A DNA stretch of 64,000 nt, taken from Candidatus Peregrinibacteria bacterium CG10_big_fil_rev_8_21_14_0_10_36_19. Its GTDB lineage: Bacteria > Patescibacteriota > Gracilibacteria > UBA1369 > LOWO2-01-FULL-3. Made by a program: the position numbers and the translations under genes. The first letter of the stretch is position 1; every line of letters begins with the position of its first letter. The notes beneath the pieces are model-generated. The model searched no databases and was not told the origin of the DNA. It saw only the letters and a program-made list of their open reading frames with translations. This document shows positions 9,445 through 18,931 of the stretch, piece by piece. The stretch spans positions 227,481 to 291,480 of the forward strand of contig PFDP01000014.1 of assembly GCA_002772535.1 (NCBI GenBank), given 5' to 3'.

Positions 9445-11433
9445 ATGAAATATGCTGAAGTACTATTCACTCAAAAAGTCATAGACGACATCAAACCCAC
9501 CCTCACCTACTCAATCCCAGACCACATAGAAGCTCAAGTAGGACACAGTGTGCTTGTGCCTCTTCGTAGAAGCAAAAAATCTGGAATAATTATAGATATT
9601 CACCACAGAAAACCAGACTTTAGAACACTCCCAATTACAGAAATAACATCAAACACTCCCCTTTTAAATGAAAGCCAAATTAAACTTTTAAAATGGGTCA
9701 GCAAATATTATTTTGCACCACTTTTTTCATGTCTAAAACTCTTCATACCAGCAAGAATTTTAGAAAACAAACCAATAAAATCACGAAAAAAGGAGGATGA
9801 ACAAATAATTAGATCACCTCAAAAAGAACTAACAGAAGACCAAAAAGGATGTATAAAAAATATACTCAACTCTAAACACAACACACATCTAATTCATGGC
9901 ATAACTGGATCAGGAAAAACAGAAATTTACACGCGTTTAGCCAATCATTTTACAGAAAAAGGCGAACAAGTTTTAATACTCGTTCCAGAAATCTCACTCA
10001 CACCACAAACCATAGACTACTTTCAAAAAACAACAGGACACAAAGCTGCAATAATCCACAGTAAACGCTCTGCCGGAGAAAGATACAACGACTGGAAAAG
10101 AATCCACAACGGAACAGCCCTACTCACAATAGGATCTCGCTCATCAATATTCACACCATTTAAAAATCTTGGACTAATAATTATAGATGAGGAACACGAG
10201 CTATCATATAAGCAAGACTCATCACCAAGATACAACACCCACACAGTTGCAGAAAAACTCCAAGAATTTTCACCAAATATAAAAATAGTTTTAGGCTCTG
10301 CAACTCCATCAGTAGAAACAACAGAAAAATACAAAGATTCAACCACAGAATTAAATAATCGCGTTGGAACATCAACATTACCAGAAATAGAAATAGTAGA
10401 TTTAAGAGATGAGTTTAAAAAGAAAAACCACTCAATTTTTTCAGAAAAATTGCATCAAGAAATAGAAAAAGCATTAGCAAAAAAAGAACAAGTTATTTTA
10501 TTTCTAAACCGTAGAGGGTCTTCATCATCAGTAGTTTGCCGTGATTGCGGATACATGGAAAAATGCGAAACTTGCGATACAAACTTAACATATCACGCAA
10601 AGACACTTTCAACGCCAAGCCTAATCTGCCACCACTGCGGAAAAATAGAAACACCACCATCAACCTGCAAGGGGTGCAAAGGAGTAAACATTAGATTTCT
10701 CGGAATTGGAACACAAAGAATCGAACTGGAAACAAAAAAAGCATTCCCTAATGCACGCATACTAAGAGCAGATAAAGACACAACAGCAACAAAAGAAGGA
10801 TTTAAAAAAATATATAATGCCTTCAAAAAAAATGAAGCCGACATCCTAATAGGAACTCAAATGATCGCCAAAGGATTGCACTTACCAAATGTAAATTTAG
10901 TTGGAGTAATTCTTGCAGACATAGGACTTTCAATTCCAGACTTTCGCACACAAGAAAGAAATTTTCAACTCCTCACTCAAGTAGCCGGAAGAGCTGGAAG
11001 AACAAACAACAGAGGAAAAGTAATCATTCAAACATACAACCCAGAAAGTGCATCACTAATTCACACAAAAAACAATAACCACCAAGCTCTATTTCAATAC
11101 GAAAGAGCTCAACGAAGTCTTTTAAAATATCCACCATTTTCAAAACTTACAAAATTCATAATCGAAAAACCAACATACAAAGAAGCTCAAACAACAGCAG
11201 AAAAGATAGAAGCAAAATTATGGCAATTTGCACGCGAACTTCAATTAACGGAAAATTTAGAAATCAATATATACCCAGCCTATCTCACAAAATTCAAAAA
11301 TAAATTCAGATACATAGTACTAATAAAATCCCCAAACGAGACACAAATTCACAAAGTATTAGAAAAACTTCCAAAAGAAGTTATAATGAACCCAGAAATA
11401 AAAATTGATATAGATCCAATTTCAACAACATAA
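9445..11433 (+). CDS. priA: Primosomal protein N', replication-restart helicase PriA
   Basis: PriA is a superfamily-2 3'-5' DNA helicase that reloads the replisome at stalled forks. The start is placed at ATG 9445 (MKYAEVLF) rather than 9409, which would overlap the pump gene and add an atypical tail. An N-terminal 3'-DNA-end-binding domain leads to Walker A GITGSGKTEIY (about residue 151) and the DEEH box (about 247). A zinc-binding insert carries eight cysteines in CRDC, CETC, CHHC and CKGC pairs (about 365-412). The helicase C domain has IGTQMIAKGLHLPNV and QVAGRAGR. About 662 residues is slightly short for the family. trpS follows 2 bases after the stop. Confidence 0.95.
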   Translation: MKYAEVLFTQKVIDDIKPTLTYSIPDHIEAQVGHSVLVPLRRSKKSGIIIDIHHRKPDFRTLPITEITSNTPLLNESQIKLLKWVSKYYFAPLFSCLKLFIPARILENKPIKSRKKEDEQIIRSPQKELTEDQKGCIKNILNSKHNTHLIHGITGSGKTEIYTRLANHFTEKGEQVLILVPEISLTPQTIDYFQKTTGHKAAIIHSKRSAGERYNDWKRIHNGTALLTIGSRSSIFTPFKNLGLIIIDEEHELSYKQDSSPRYNTHTVAEKLQEFSPNIKIVLGSATPSVETTEKYKDSTTELNNRVGTSTLPEIEIVDLRDEFKKKNHSIFSEKLHQEIEKALAKKEQVILFLNRRGSSSSVVCRDCGYMEKCETCDTNLTYHAKTLSTPSLICHHCGKIETPPSTCKGCKGVNIRFLGIGTQRIELETKKAFPNARILRADKDTTATKEGFKKIYNAFKKNEADILIGTQMIAKGLHLPNVNLVGVILADIGLSIPDFRTQERNFQLLTQVAGRAGRTNNRGKVIIQTYNPESASLIHTKNNNHQALFQYERAQRSLLKYPPFSKLTKFIIEKPTYKEAQTTAEKIEAKLWQFARELQLTENLEINIYPAYLTKFKNKFRYIVLIKSPNETQIHKVLEKLPKEVIMNPEIKIDIDPISTT

Positions 11434-11435
11434 AT

Positions 11436-12404
11436 ATGAAAACAGTACTATCAGGGATACAACCAAGCGGAAAAATACACCTAGGAAATTATTTAGGTGC
11501 AACAAAGCAACACATAGAAATGCAAAAAGAACATAACTGCATATATTTCATTGCAGATCTTCATGCACTAACAACAATTCGAAACGCCGAAGCAATGAAA
11601 AAAAATACCATTGAAATTGCAATGGCATACATTGCACTTGGGCTAGATACAAACAAAACAATATTCTTCAAGCAATCAGAAGTATCAGAACATTCAGAAC
11701 TATGCTGGATATTTGATTGCATTACGCCAATGCCATTCATAGAAAGAGCACACGCATGGAAAGACGCAAAAGCAAAAGGAAAAAAAGATCCAACAGTAGG
11801 ACTATTCAACTACCCTATTCTTCAAGCAGCTGACATACTTTTATACAAACCAGATTTAGTACCTGTTGGCCAAGACCAAAAACAACACATAGAAATGACC
11901 AGAGACATTGCTCAAAATTTCAACAACACATTCGGCGAAACTTTCAAACTACCTGACCCATATATAAAAGATGAAGTAGCTACAGTACCCGGAACAGACG
12001 GCCAAAAAATGAGCAAGTCTTATGGCAACACTATAGATATTTTCGAATCCGAATCAGTAATAAAAAAACAAGTAATGAGCATAGTAACGAGTTCAATACC
12101 AGTAGAAGATCCAAAAGACCCAAAAAGCTGTAATGTTTTTAAGCTATACAAACTTCTAGCAACTCCTGAAGAAACAAAAGAAATGGAAGATAAATATATT
12201 TCTGGCGGCTACGGCTATGGCGACGCAAAAAAAGAATTGTTGAACAAAATTTTAGAACACTTCAAACAAGCACGAGAAAAATACTCAGAACTTGAAAGCA
12301 AAGAAAACCTTGTGATGGAAATACTTAATAGCGGATCAACAAAAGCTAAAGTAATAGCGAAAGAACATCTCAAAGAAATAAAATCAAAAATAGGATATCT
12401 TTAA
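11436..12404 (+). CDS. trpS: Tryptophanyl-tRNA synthetase
   Basis: The enzyme charges tRNA-Trp with tryptophan and is a class Ic synthetase. At 322 residues it is typical of bacterial TrpRS. The class I HIGH-type signature appears as SGIQPSGKIHLGNYLG at the N-terminus, and KMSKSYGN is the second ATP-binding signature. The motif VPVGQDQKQHIEMTRDIA is characteristic of TrpRS. The gene starts 2 bases after priA with no Shine-Dalgarno motif, so translation is probably coupled. Its 3' end converges on the small minus-strand gene 12409-12699, with four bases between them and no obvious terminator. Confidence 0.97.
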   Translation: MKTVLSGIQPSGKIHLGNYLGATKQHIEMQKEHNCIYFIADLHALTTIRNAEAMKKNTIEIAMAYIALGLDTNKTIFFKQSEVSEHSELCWIFDCITPMPFIERAHAWKDAKAKGKKDPTVGLFNYPILQAADILLYKPDLVPVGQDQKQHIEMTRDIAQNFNNTFGETFKLPDPYIKDEVATVPGTDGQKMSKSYGNTIDIFESESVIKKQVMSIVTSSIPVEDPKDPKSCNVFKLYKLLATPEETKEMEDKYISGGYGYGDAKKELLNKILEHFKQAREKYSELESKENLVMEILNSGSTKAKVIAKEHLKEIKSKIGYL

Positions 12405-12408
12405 AAAA

Positions 12409-12699
12409 TCATTCTTCCACTTTCGAGCCTTTCAAAACAATTACATTTAAGTGAACAGCCACATAACGTAAAACATCAAGAACTGCAGGATCAGCCCCAA
12501 TTGTTTTTTGAGGATCAATACTAAAAAAACCTTTTTCGCCAACATCCAAAAAACCTTCTTTATCTAAAATACCACCATCAACATAAGAAAGTTTTACACA
12601 AACTCCCCCATTACCACGATCTTCTAAACCAAATTCAACCAAACCACCCCTAAAATTCATAACATCAGTTTGACTAGATAAATTACCGAAAGGTGCCAT
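12409..12699 (-). CDS. Hypothetical small protein
   Basis: I do not recognise this 96-residue soluble protein. It is glycine- and valine-rich and appears to be mostly beta-strand (VEFGLEDRGNGGVCVKLSYVDGG), followed by a short helical end. It has no signal peptide or TM segment. It stops with TGA, one of the few UGA stops in the window. A candidate promoter (TTGAAA, 16 bp, TATATT at 12729-12756) lies upstream with a leader of about 20 bases. Convergent overlap with trpS is avoided by four bases. Strand-specific codon use resembles that of the other minus-strand genes, which supports it being coding. Confidence 0.6.
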   Translation of the reverse strand: MAPFGNLSSQTDVMNFRGGLVEFGLEDRGNGGVCVKLSYVDGGILDKEGFLDVGEKGFFSIDPQKTIGADPAVLDVLRYVAVHLNVIVLKGSKVEE

Positions 12700-12728
12700 A
12701 GAAATTTGAATAAAAAATAATCAAGAAA

Positions 12729-12756
12729 AATATATCTTCTTAAAAAAAATTTTCAA
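12729..12756 (-). promoter_or_regulatory. Candidate promoter for the 12409-12699 gene
   Basis: Minus-strand TTGAAA (12751-12756), 16 bp, TATATT (12729-12734). The surrounding DNA is very AT-rich, which lowers the value of the match. Confidence 0.45.
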
Positions 12757-12896
12757 CATAAATATTTTTTTAAACCTCCACACATTTCCCCACTTACGCA
12801 ACCTCAAACACAAAAACACAGCACAACAAAACATTGCAAGAACACACTCTTTGCTCTAAATTGTATTAGTTAAAGGGCATTTAAAACCAGACTAAA

Positions 12897-14507
12897 TTGT
12901 GTAAATATATCTTTGTTACAGGCGGTGTTTGTAGTTCATTAGGTAAAGGAATAGCATCCGCTTCAATAGGAACACTACTAAAAGCTTCAGGGCTAAAAGT
13001 GTTCACTCAGAAGCTAGACCCTTACCTCAATGTCGACCCTGGAACAATGAGCCCGTTTCAACATGGAGAAGTTTTCGTAACAGACGACGGAGGAGAAACA
13101 GATCTAGATCTCGGACACTACGAACGCTTTATAGACACAAGTCTTTCAAAGCTTTCTTCAGTTACAACAGGAAAAGTTTACAGCGAAGTACTAGACAAAG
13201 AACGCAAAGGAGGATTTTTAGGAAGAACAATACAAATCATTCCACATATAACAAATGCCATCCAAGATAAGATCACAGAAGCAGCAGAAAATAGTGGCTG
13301 CGATATAATGATGGTAGAAATTGGTGGAACAGTTGGTGATATAGAAGGCTTACCATACTTAGAAGCAATAAGACAATTAAGCCACAAAGTAGGAAGAGAG
13401 AACACATTTTTTGTTCACCTCACTTTGCTACCCTATTTGGAAGCATCAAAAGAATTAAAAACAAAACCAACTCAAGCATCAGTAAGAGAATTAAGATCAA
13501 TAGGAATTCAACCAGATCTAATTTTAGCAAGAGCAGATAAAATCATTAAGAAAGAACACCTCAAAAAAATTGGTCTATTTTGCGATGTAGAAGAAAAATA
13601 TGTAATACCAGCCCAAACAGCAAATTCAATATATGAAGTTCCCCTAAATCTCAATAAATACAATATTGCTCAACTCATCGCCGAAAAAATGAATTTAGGA
13701 AAACTAAAACCTAATCTCAAAGAATGGGAAACTGTTGTAAAAAAAATAAGAGCAAAAAAATCAAAACTCAAAATTGCTCTAGTTGGAAAATATACAGGAT
13801 TGGATGATGCATACTTAAGTGTAATAGAGTCTTTAAAAATTGCCTGCTTCCATGAATCAAGAGATTTAGAATTATTATGGGTGTCATCAGAAAAATTAGA
13901 AGAAAAAGACAAAGCAGCCTGGAAGGAATTAAAATCTGCTGATGGAATACTAGTACCAGGTGGATTTGGCGTAAGGGGAACAGAAGGAAAAATAATGGCA
14001 GCAAAATATGCACGAGAAAATAAAGTACCATACTTAGGACTATGCTTAGGAATGCAAATCATGACAATAGAATTTGCCAGATACTGTCTAAACAATGAAG
14101 CAATAACTTCAGAAGAATTTGACGAAAAAAACACAGCTGGAAAAGAAAACCACATCATACATTTCCTACCAGGACAATCAAAAGAACGCGATAAAGGAGG
14201 AACACTTCGTCTTGGCTCATATCCATGCAAACTTACAAAAGGAACAAAAACTCACAAATTGTATGAAAAAGAAACAATCAACGAGCGTCATAGACATAGA
14301 TATGAATTTAATAACAATTTCCGAGAATCACTAGAAAAATGTGGGCTCCTATTCTCAGGAATAAATCCAGAAAGTAATTTAGTAGAAATAGCAGAAATAA
14401 AAAACCATCCTTTTATGATAGGATGTCAGTTTCATCCAGAATTTAAATCAAGACCATCAACACCACATCCGCTTTTCTTAGGCTTCATCAAAGCATCTAA
14501 AAAATAA
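12897..14507 (+). CDS. pyrG: CTP synthase
   Basis: This enzyme makes CTP from UTP using ATP and glutamine. Its 536 residues carry the N-terminal synthetase domain (KYIFVTGGVCSSLGKGI, DPYLNVDPGTMSP) and a C-terminal class I glutamine amidotransferase domain (GVRGTEGK, the nucleophile elbow GLCLGMQ, and CQFHPEFKSRP). The start codon must be TTG at 12897. An in-frame TAA lies at 12882, no ATG or GTG is in frame between them, and the protein family begins immediately before KYIFVTGG. Upstream lies a 197-base divergent spacer. The residue after the start is Cys where Lys or Thr is usual. The next gene starts 6 bases after the stop. Confidence 0.96.
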   Translation: MCKYIFVTGGVCSSLGKGIASASIGTLLKASGLKVFTQKLDPYLNVDPGTMSPFQHGEVFVTDDGGETDLDLGHYERFIDTSLSKLSSVTTGKVYSEVLDKERKGGFLGRTIQIIPHITNAIQDKITEAAENSGCDIMMVEIGGTVGDIEGLPYLEAIRQLSHKVGRENTFFVHLTLLPYLEASKELKTKPTQASVRELRSIGIQPDLILARADKIIKKEHLKKIGLFCDVEEKYVIPAQTANSIYEVPLNLNKYNIAQLIAEKMNLGKLKPNLKEWETVVKKIRAKKSKLKIALVGKYTGLDDAYLSVIESLKIACFHESRDLELLWVSSEKLEEKDKAAWKELKSADGILVPGGFGVRGTEGKIMAAKYARENKVPYLGLCLGMQIMTIEFARYCLNNEAITSEEFDEKNTAGKENHIIHFLPGQSKERDKGGTLRLGSYPCKLTKGTKTHKLYEKETINERHRHRYEFNNNFRESLEKCGLLFSGINPESNLVEIAEIKNHPFMIGCQFHPEFKSRPSTPHPLFLGFIKASKK

Positions 14508-14513
14508 GAGCCT

Positions 14514-15875
14514 ATGCCAAATTACAAATACACTGTAGCTAACCCCCAAGGAAAAAGGCTCAGTGGTACAGTAGAGGCACAAAATGAACAAATAGCCCGA
14601 GCAGAACTCAACAACCTCGGTTTTTCCATATTATCATTAGAAGAAACAAATGAAGAAATTCCACAAGACGACAATCTTCAAAAGTTTGTTTTTGAAGCTC
14701 TAGATAAAAGTTCAAAATTAGTCAGTGGAACAATCCCATCAGAATCTAAAGAAGCAGCACTAAAAAGACTTAAAGAAGAATATTTATTAAAAGTGCGTGC
14801 AATATGGAAAGAAGGAGATAGTGAAGAAGAAATAGAAAAAGCAAAAGCCGCAGGACTTCAATCAAATCAAGAAACAGAAGAAGAAATAAACCAAAACCAA
14901 AACTCTGAACAATTTCAAAAAGAGCAAAAAGTAAGAGCAAAAATAGACAGCATTTTAGAACAAGTAAATGAATTACTAGTTAAATTTGATAGTGATTTCG
15001 ATGCTCAACAAAAATCAGAAATAAATAAAAAAATAGATAAAATCCTCAGAATAAAAAACAGTAAAAATACAGACTACATTTTAGCAAATGCCGAAGAACT
15101 TCTTGAATTCATACAGTCTCAAGAAAAAGCAATCAAAGAAAAAGGAATGGAAAATGATGCTCTTTCATTACACCTAAGCACCAAGAATTTAATTCAAGAA
15201 TTAAAACAATCTGAAGATAAAAAAAATCTATCAGAAGATATAATTTCTAAAATAGATAACTGGCAAAGAAAAAACAAATCAAAAGAAAATACTTACATAC
15301 AAGCAATAAATAAAATTCTAACAAAAATTAAGAATTTATTTATTACTCCCGAAGAAATAAAAACAATAGAAAAACAAATTACAAATTACAATAAACAAAT
15401 TATTGAATTTTCTATTCTTTATTTTAAAGAACCAACAAAAGAGTATAAAGAAAAAGTAAAACAAGCCCTAAAACAGGCTTGGGAATCAAGAAAAAAAACA
15501 GTACACAGCCTAAATCATGCCAAGCGTTTTAGAAAAAACAGCTTTCCAAAGAATGAAGAAAAAAGTGCAAACAAAGAAATAATTACAACTTTTATAAATG
15601 AATTAAATTCTTTCACAGGATGGCTACTTACCTTCTACATAATCTACTATTTTACTGCCATTTATTTAACAACAAAGGACTTTGGTATCGAAAACATACC
15701 TCAAGCATTCTACATATACGACACAACTGTTTTCAAATACCTCATATCTATATTATTTTTACTACACGCATGCACAGCAATAAAAATTAATTTCTTCCAA
15801 AAAAATCTTTTGGCATCAGTTATACTTTCAAGCATCTTTATAATAGGATCAATTATTGTATTACTAAATTTTTAA
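14514..15875 (+). CDS. Membrane protein with two PilC/GspF-N-like modules
   Basis: The 453-residue protein begins with YKYTVANPQGKRLSGTVEAQ...ARAELNNLGFSILSLEE. This matches the short N-terminal module of type II secretion/type IV pilus platform proteins (GspF/PilC: 'Y.A.d..G....G.ieA.s...A...L...G..v..i'). A second diverged copy follows at about residues 53-98 (FVFEALDKSSKLVSGTIPSES). Next come about 250 residues of lysine/glutamate-rich coiled coil, then three TM segments (about 365-390, 405-425 and 432-453). The T2SSF membrane domains of real PilC are absent. I infer a membrane-anchored protein that borrowed the PilC interaction module; its function is unknown. It lies between pyrG and lgt with near-zero gaps. 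Confidence 0.75.
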   Translation: MPNYKYTVANPQGKRLSGTVEAQNEQIARAELNNLGFSILSLEETNEEIPQDDNLQKFVFEALDKSSKLVSGTIPSESKEAALKRLKEEYLLKVRAIWKEGDSEEEIEKAKAAGLQSNQETEEEINQNQNSEQFQKEQKVRAKIDSILEQVNELLVKFDSDFDAQQKSEINKKIDKILRIKNSKNTDYILANAEELLEFIQSQEKAIKEKGMENDALSLHLSTKNLIQELKQSEDKKNLSEDIISKIDNWQRKNKSKENTYIQAINKILTKIKNLFITPEEIKTIEKQITNYNKQIIEFSILYFKEPTKEYKEKVKQALKQAWESRKKTVHSLNHAKRFRKNSFPKNEEKSANKEIITTFINELNSFTGWLLTFYIIYYFTAIYLTTKDFGIENIPQAFYIYDTTVFKYLISILFLLHACTAIKINFFQKNLLASVILSSIFIIGSIIVLLNF

Positions 15876-15876
15876 T

Positions 15877-16671
15877 ATGCACCCAATCTTACTTCAAACA
15901 AATTTTTTCACAATAAACACTCTATGGATTTTTATTATTGCAGCGCTATTAACAGGCACTAGTCTATTTATTAAAGAAGCAATTAAAAATAGTCTCAAAA
16001 TACAATTTATAACTCAACACGCTTGGCAACTCATAATCTGGTCAATCATTGGAGCAAGAATAGCCAATATTATTACAAATTATAAAAGTTACTTTTATTC
16101 CTTTAGCGGAGAAGCATTAATTAAAATATTATATTTTTGGGATAAAGGATTTAGTTTCTGGGGCGCACTTATTGGATTTACCGTATATCTCCACTACATA
16201 TGCAAAAAAAACGATCAAGATTTTCTCAGCTGGTTAGATGCCTTAATACCTGCTGGCATTTTTGCCCTATCAATAACACACATTGGCAATTTCTTTGAAG
16301 GATCATCTTACGGAAATGAAACAAGCCTGCCATGGGGAGTAAACTTTGAAAGTCCAGCAATCCGCTACACAGTACCAATACATCCAACTCAAATATATGC
16401 CTTTCTCTACACATTAGCTCTTGGATTTATACTTATATACCTAGAAAAAAGACCAAAAATCCAGTCTCTCAAAAAAAGCGGATTCATAGCTTTAGCAGGT
16501 ATTGCCAGCTACAACGGACTAAGATTTTTAGAGGAATTTTTCAGAGGAGATGATACATTTTTACTATTCGACATAAGAGTTAGCCAAATAATAGTAGGAA
16601 TAATAGCAATCTCAGCTAGCATAATTTTATATCTTCGATATAATAAGCCAAAACGTAAAATTAAAAAATAA
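15877..16671 (+). CDS. lgt: Prolipoprotein diacylglyceryl transferase
   Basis: Lgt transfers diacylglycerol from phosphatidylglycerol to the lipobox cysteine of prolipoproteins in the membrane. The 264-residue protein has about seven TM segments and the family order: PILLQTNFFTINTLW at the N-terminus, GARIANIITNY (a variant of the GGRlgY motif), FSFWGALIGF, the signature GNFFEGSSYGNETSLPWGV (Lgt family: GNf.N.E.yG..t.lPWgv), HPTQIYAFLY, then RFLEEFFRGDD and a QI-containing last TM. The usual N.E in GNf.N.E is F.E.S here. Lipoprotein substrates are present in this window (4938-6362 and 50116-50589). The gene starts 1 base after the upstream stop. Confidence 0.92.
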   Translation: MHPILLQTNFFTINTLWIFIIAALLTGTSLFIKEAIKNSLKIQFITQHAWQLIIWSIIGARIANIITNYKSYFYSFSGEALIKILYFWDKGFSFWGALIGFTVYLHYICKKNDQDFLSWLDALIPAGIFALSITHIGNFFEGSSYGNETSLPWGVNFESPAIRYTVPIHPTQIYAFLYTLALGFILIYLEKRPKIQSLKKSGFIALAGIASYNGLRFLEEFFRGDDTFLLFDIRVSQIIVGIIAISASIILYLRYNKPKRKIKK

Positions 16672-16673
16672 TT

Positions 16674-17096
16674 ATGGAATCAATCAAATCACTCGCTTTA
16701 TACATTTTCGATCGTAACCCTGGAAGTGTATATGGATATTACACTTTATCAATAATACTAATAATAGCTTTAATAGCATTTAGTATTGGATTTTCTCACT
16801 ACTACAAACTTAGAAAAAAAGAAGACCAAGCATTTAAAAAGCTATTTCCAGATTTAGCAAAAACCTCTTTAAAAATGGGTCTACTTTTGGCAGCAGAAAT
16901 ATTTTTCCGCTACGAAACTATTCCTTATTTTTCTATGAGAATATGGCTCTATTTAACACTAGGATATTTAGCCTACCTAATTTATGCATATGTTCAAAAA
17001 TATAGAGTAAGCTATCCACAAGAAAAACTAAACTACACTACAAAAGTAGTTCACACAGAAAAAAAGAGCTACCTTCCAAATAAAAGCAAAAAATAA
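16674..17096 (+). CDS. Hypothetical three-TM membrane protein
   Basis: I do not recognise this 140-residue protein. It has three probable TM helices (IILIIALIAFSIGFSHYY, KMGLLLAAEIFFRY and IWLYLTLGYLAYLIYAYV) and a basic, probably cytoplasmic tail ending KSYLPNKSKK. It begins 2 bases after lgt and is the last gene of the pyrG operon. The position suggests an envelope role, but nothing more specific can be said. Confidence 0.7.
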   Translation: MESIKSLALYIFDRNPGSVYGYYTLSIILIIALIAFSIGFSHYYKLRKKEDQAFKKLFPDLAKTSLKMGLLLAAEIFFRYETIPYFSMRIWLYLTLGYLAYLIYAYVQKYRVSYPQEKLNYTTKVVHTEKKSYLPNKSKK

Positions 17097-17134
17097 AACT
17101 GGCCTTAAAAAAAGACCAGTTCAAATTCAAACAA

Positions 17135-17166
17135 ATAACAAAACTAGATTAATCTAGTTTTGTTAT
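17135..17166. terminator. Perfect 16-bp-arm palindrome over the greA stop codon
   Basis: ATAACAAAACTAGATT is followed directly by its exact reverse complement AATCTAGTTTTGTTAT. The repeat includes the greA stop codon and its last five or six codons. A second weaker repeat (AACTGG/CCAGTT, 17099-17121) with an A/T run lies between the two convergent genes. The most likely role is a bidirectional terminator or 3'-end stabilising hairpin, although the perfect two-fold symmetry would also suit a dimeric DNA-binding protein. Confidence 0.6.
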
Positions 17167-17679
17167 TTCGTATTCAATAACTCCAGCAGGCACATGAGCC
17201 TTAACCTTATCACCTTTCTTTTTATCCAAAAGAGCAGTTCCAACAGGTGATTCATTTGAAATTTTACCTTCAAAAGGATCAGCCTCAGTAGAACCAACAA
17301 TTGTATAAACTTCAACATCATGATTTGTTGTTGAAAGATTTTTCAAATGTACAGTAGTACCAAGCTGAACAGATTTTAAATCTCCGTGTTTTTCACTAAT
17401 AATTTTTACAGTTTTAACCTTCTCTTCAAGCTCCATAATTCTACCTTCCACAAACGCTTGTTCATTCTTAGATTCCTCATACTCAGAATTTTCAGAAAGA
17501 TCTCCATAAGAAATAGCTTCTTTAAGTCTTGCAGCAACTTCTTTTCTCTTCGTAGTTTTCAAATATTCCAACTCTTCAACTAACTTGTCATAACCTTCTT
17601 TAGTAACCAAAGTAGCTTTTTTACCATCTTCAGTAAAAAACTCTTCATGTACTATTTTTGTCTCATCTTTTTTTGGCAT
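17149..17679 (-). CDS. greA: Transcription elongation factor GreA
   Basis: GreA stimulates RNA cleavage by backtracked RNA polymerase. The 176-residue protein has the N-terminal coiled coil (LVTKEGYDKLVEELEYLKTTKRKEVAARLKEA) with the acidic tip region GDLSENSEYE, which carries the catalytic Asp/Glu. It is followed by the C-terminal FKBP-like domain (VGSTEADPFEGKISNESPVGTALL). It is about 18 residues longer than E. coli GreA because of a charged N-terminal extension (MPKKDETKIVHEEFF). It lies downstream of rpoD on the same strand. A TATAAT at 17700-17705 (minus strand) may give it its own promoter. The 3' end sits inside a perfect palindrome. Confidence 0.96.
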   Translation of the reverse strand: MPKKDETKIVHEEFFTEDGKKATLVTKEGYDKLVEELEYLKTTKRKEVAARLKEAISYGDLSENSEYEESKNEQAFVEGRIMELEEKVKTVKIISEKHGDLKSVQLGTTVHLKNLSTTNHDVEVYTIVGSTEADPFEGKISNESPVGTALLDKKKGDKVKAHVPAGVIEYEITKLD

Positions 17680-17722
17680 CTTTATAATTTTAAGTAAGTA
17701 TTATATATAGTTAATCCCCCTT

Positions 17723-18913
17723 TTAATGTGGACGAATCTTAGCACTAGTAGGATGTTCTTTCAACTTCTGAAGAACTTTAGCCTCAATTTGCCTAATACG
17801 CTCACGAGTTACATTAAACTCTTGGCCAACTTCTTCCAAAGTATGACCAACCCCATCTTTCAAACCAAATCTCATTTCAATAATTTTTCTCTCTCTTGGA
17901 GAAAGATACTGAAGCATTTCATGAATATTTTCTTTCAACAACTGTCTATTAGTAGCTTCAGAAGGAGAAAGAGCATCATCGTCTTCAATAAAGTCACCAA
18001 GTTTACTATCCTCTTCAGTACCAACCGGTGCCTCTAAAGAAACTATATCTTGAGATATTTTCAAAATATGCCTCACTTTTTTAATGTCCATATCCATTTC
18101 CGCAGCCAATTCTTCAACAAGAGGCTCACGCCCAAGTTCCTGAACCAAACGTCTTTGCGCATGAGTTAACTTATTAATAGTCTCTACCATGTGAACAGGA
18201 ATACGAATCGTGCGGGCTTGATCAGCAATAGCACGAGTAATTGCCTGACGAATCCACCATGTAGCATAAGTTGAAAATTTAAAACCTCTATTTGGATCAA
18301 ATTTTTCAACAGCTCTAAACAAACCAATATTTCCTTCCTGAATCAAATCTAAAAATGAAAGACCACGCCCAATATATTTTTTTGCAATACTTACAACTAA
18401 TCTTAAGTTAGCCTCAGCAAGCTTAGTTTTAGCAGTTTGGTCACCTTTTGTAATTCTTTTTGCCAACTCAACCTCTTGTTTACCAGTTAAAAGTGGCACT
18501 CTACCAATTTCACACAAATAAAGTCTTATAGAATCATTAGCAATTTCTCTAAACTCAGCCGCTTTTTTCTGCTTATCTTTTTTTCTAGAAGTTAAAGTTT
18601 TTTTCTTCTTTTTCTTAGAATCATCTTCTTCCTTAACCTCTCCAGGAACCTCTTCAACCTTCCCCCACTCTTCTTGATCCAATAAACCTGTATCTTTTGT
18701 GTCGATAATTTCAACACCAAGATCCATAAAAAGGCTATAAACCTCATCTAAAAGTACCAAATCTTGTTCGATATTTGGCATCACCTTAAGCAACTGTTGA
18801 TGAGTAACAAAACCCTGCTGCTTCCCCTTAGTTAAAAGACTCTGAACCTCTTTAGGAAATTTAGCTAAATCGTCGTCTGTAGGTTGAGTAATGAATTTAC
18901 TAGTTCTTGCCAT
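17723..18913 (-). CDS. rpoD: RNA polymerase primary sigma factor RpoD/SigA
   Basis: The 396-residue group 1 sigma factor has a region 1.1-like N-terminal domain ([23 protein letters not shown]). A Lys-rich linker ([17 protein letters not shown]) follows. Region 1.2/2 comes next ([30 protein letters not shown], and the -10-recognising [15 protein letters not shown]), then region 3, then region 4 with the helix-turn-helix [22 protein letters not shown] that reads the -35 box. All recognition residues look conventional, which fits the TTGACA/TATAAT-type promoters found elsewhere here. It follows dnaG by 18 bases, the widespread dnaG-rpoD (macromolecular synthesis) order. Confidence 0.97.
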   Translation of the reverse strand: MARTSKFITQPTDDDLAKFPKEVQSLLTKGKQQGFVTHQQLLKVMPNIEQDLVLLDEVYSLFMDLGVEIIDTKDTGLLDQEEWGKVEEVPGEVKEEDDSKKKKKKTLTSRKKDKQKKAAEFREIANDSIRLYLCEIGRVPLLTGKQEVELAKRITKGDQTAKTKLAEANLRLVVSIAKKYIGRGLSFLDLIQEGNIGLFRAVEKFDPNRGFKFSTYATWWIRQAITRAIADQARTIRIPVHMVETINKLTHAQRRLVQELGREPLVEELAAEMDMDIKKVRHILKISQDIVSLEAPVGTEEDSKLGDFIEDDDALSPSEATNRQLLKENIHEMLQYLSPRERKIIEMRFGLKDGVGHTLEEVGQEFNVTRERIRQIEAKVLQKLKEHPTSAKIRPH

Positions 18914-18931
18914 AGAAATTTGTTAGTGGCG

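Noticed and set aside
12700-12896. Possible small RNA in the C/A-rich spacer before pyrG
   Set aside because: I found no stable hairpin with a T-run and no match to known RNA families by eye; the strand bias explains the composition.
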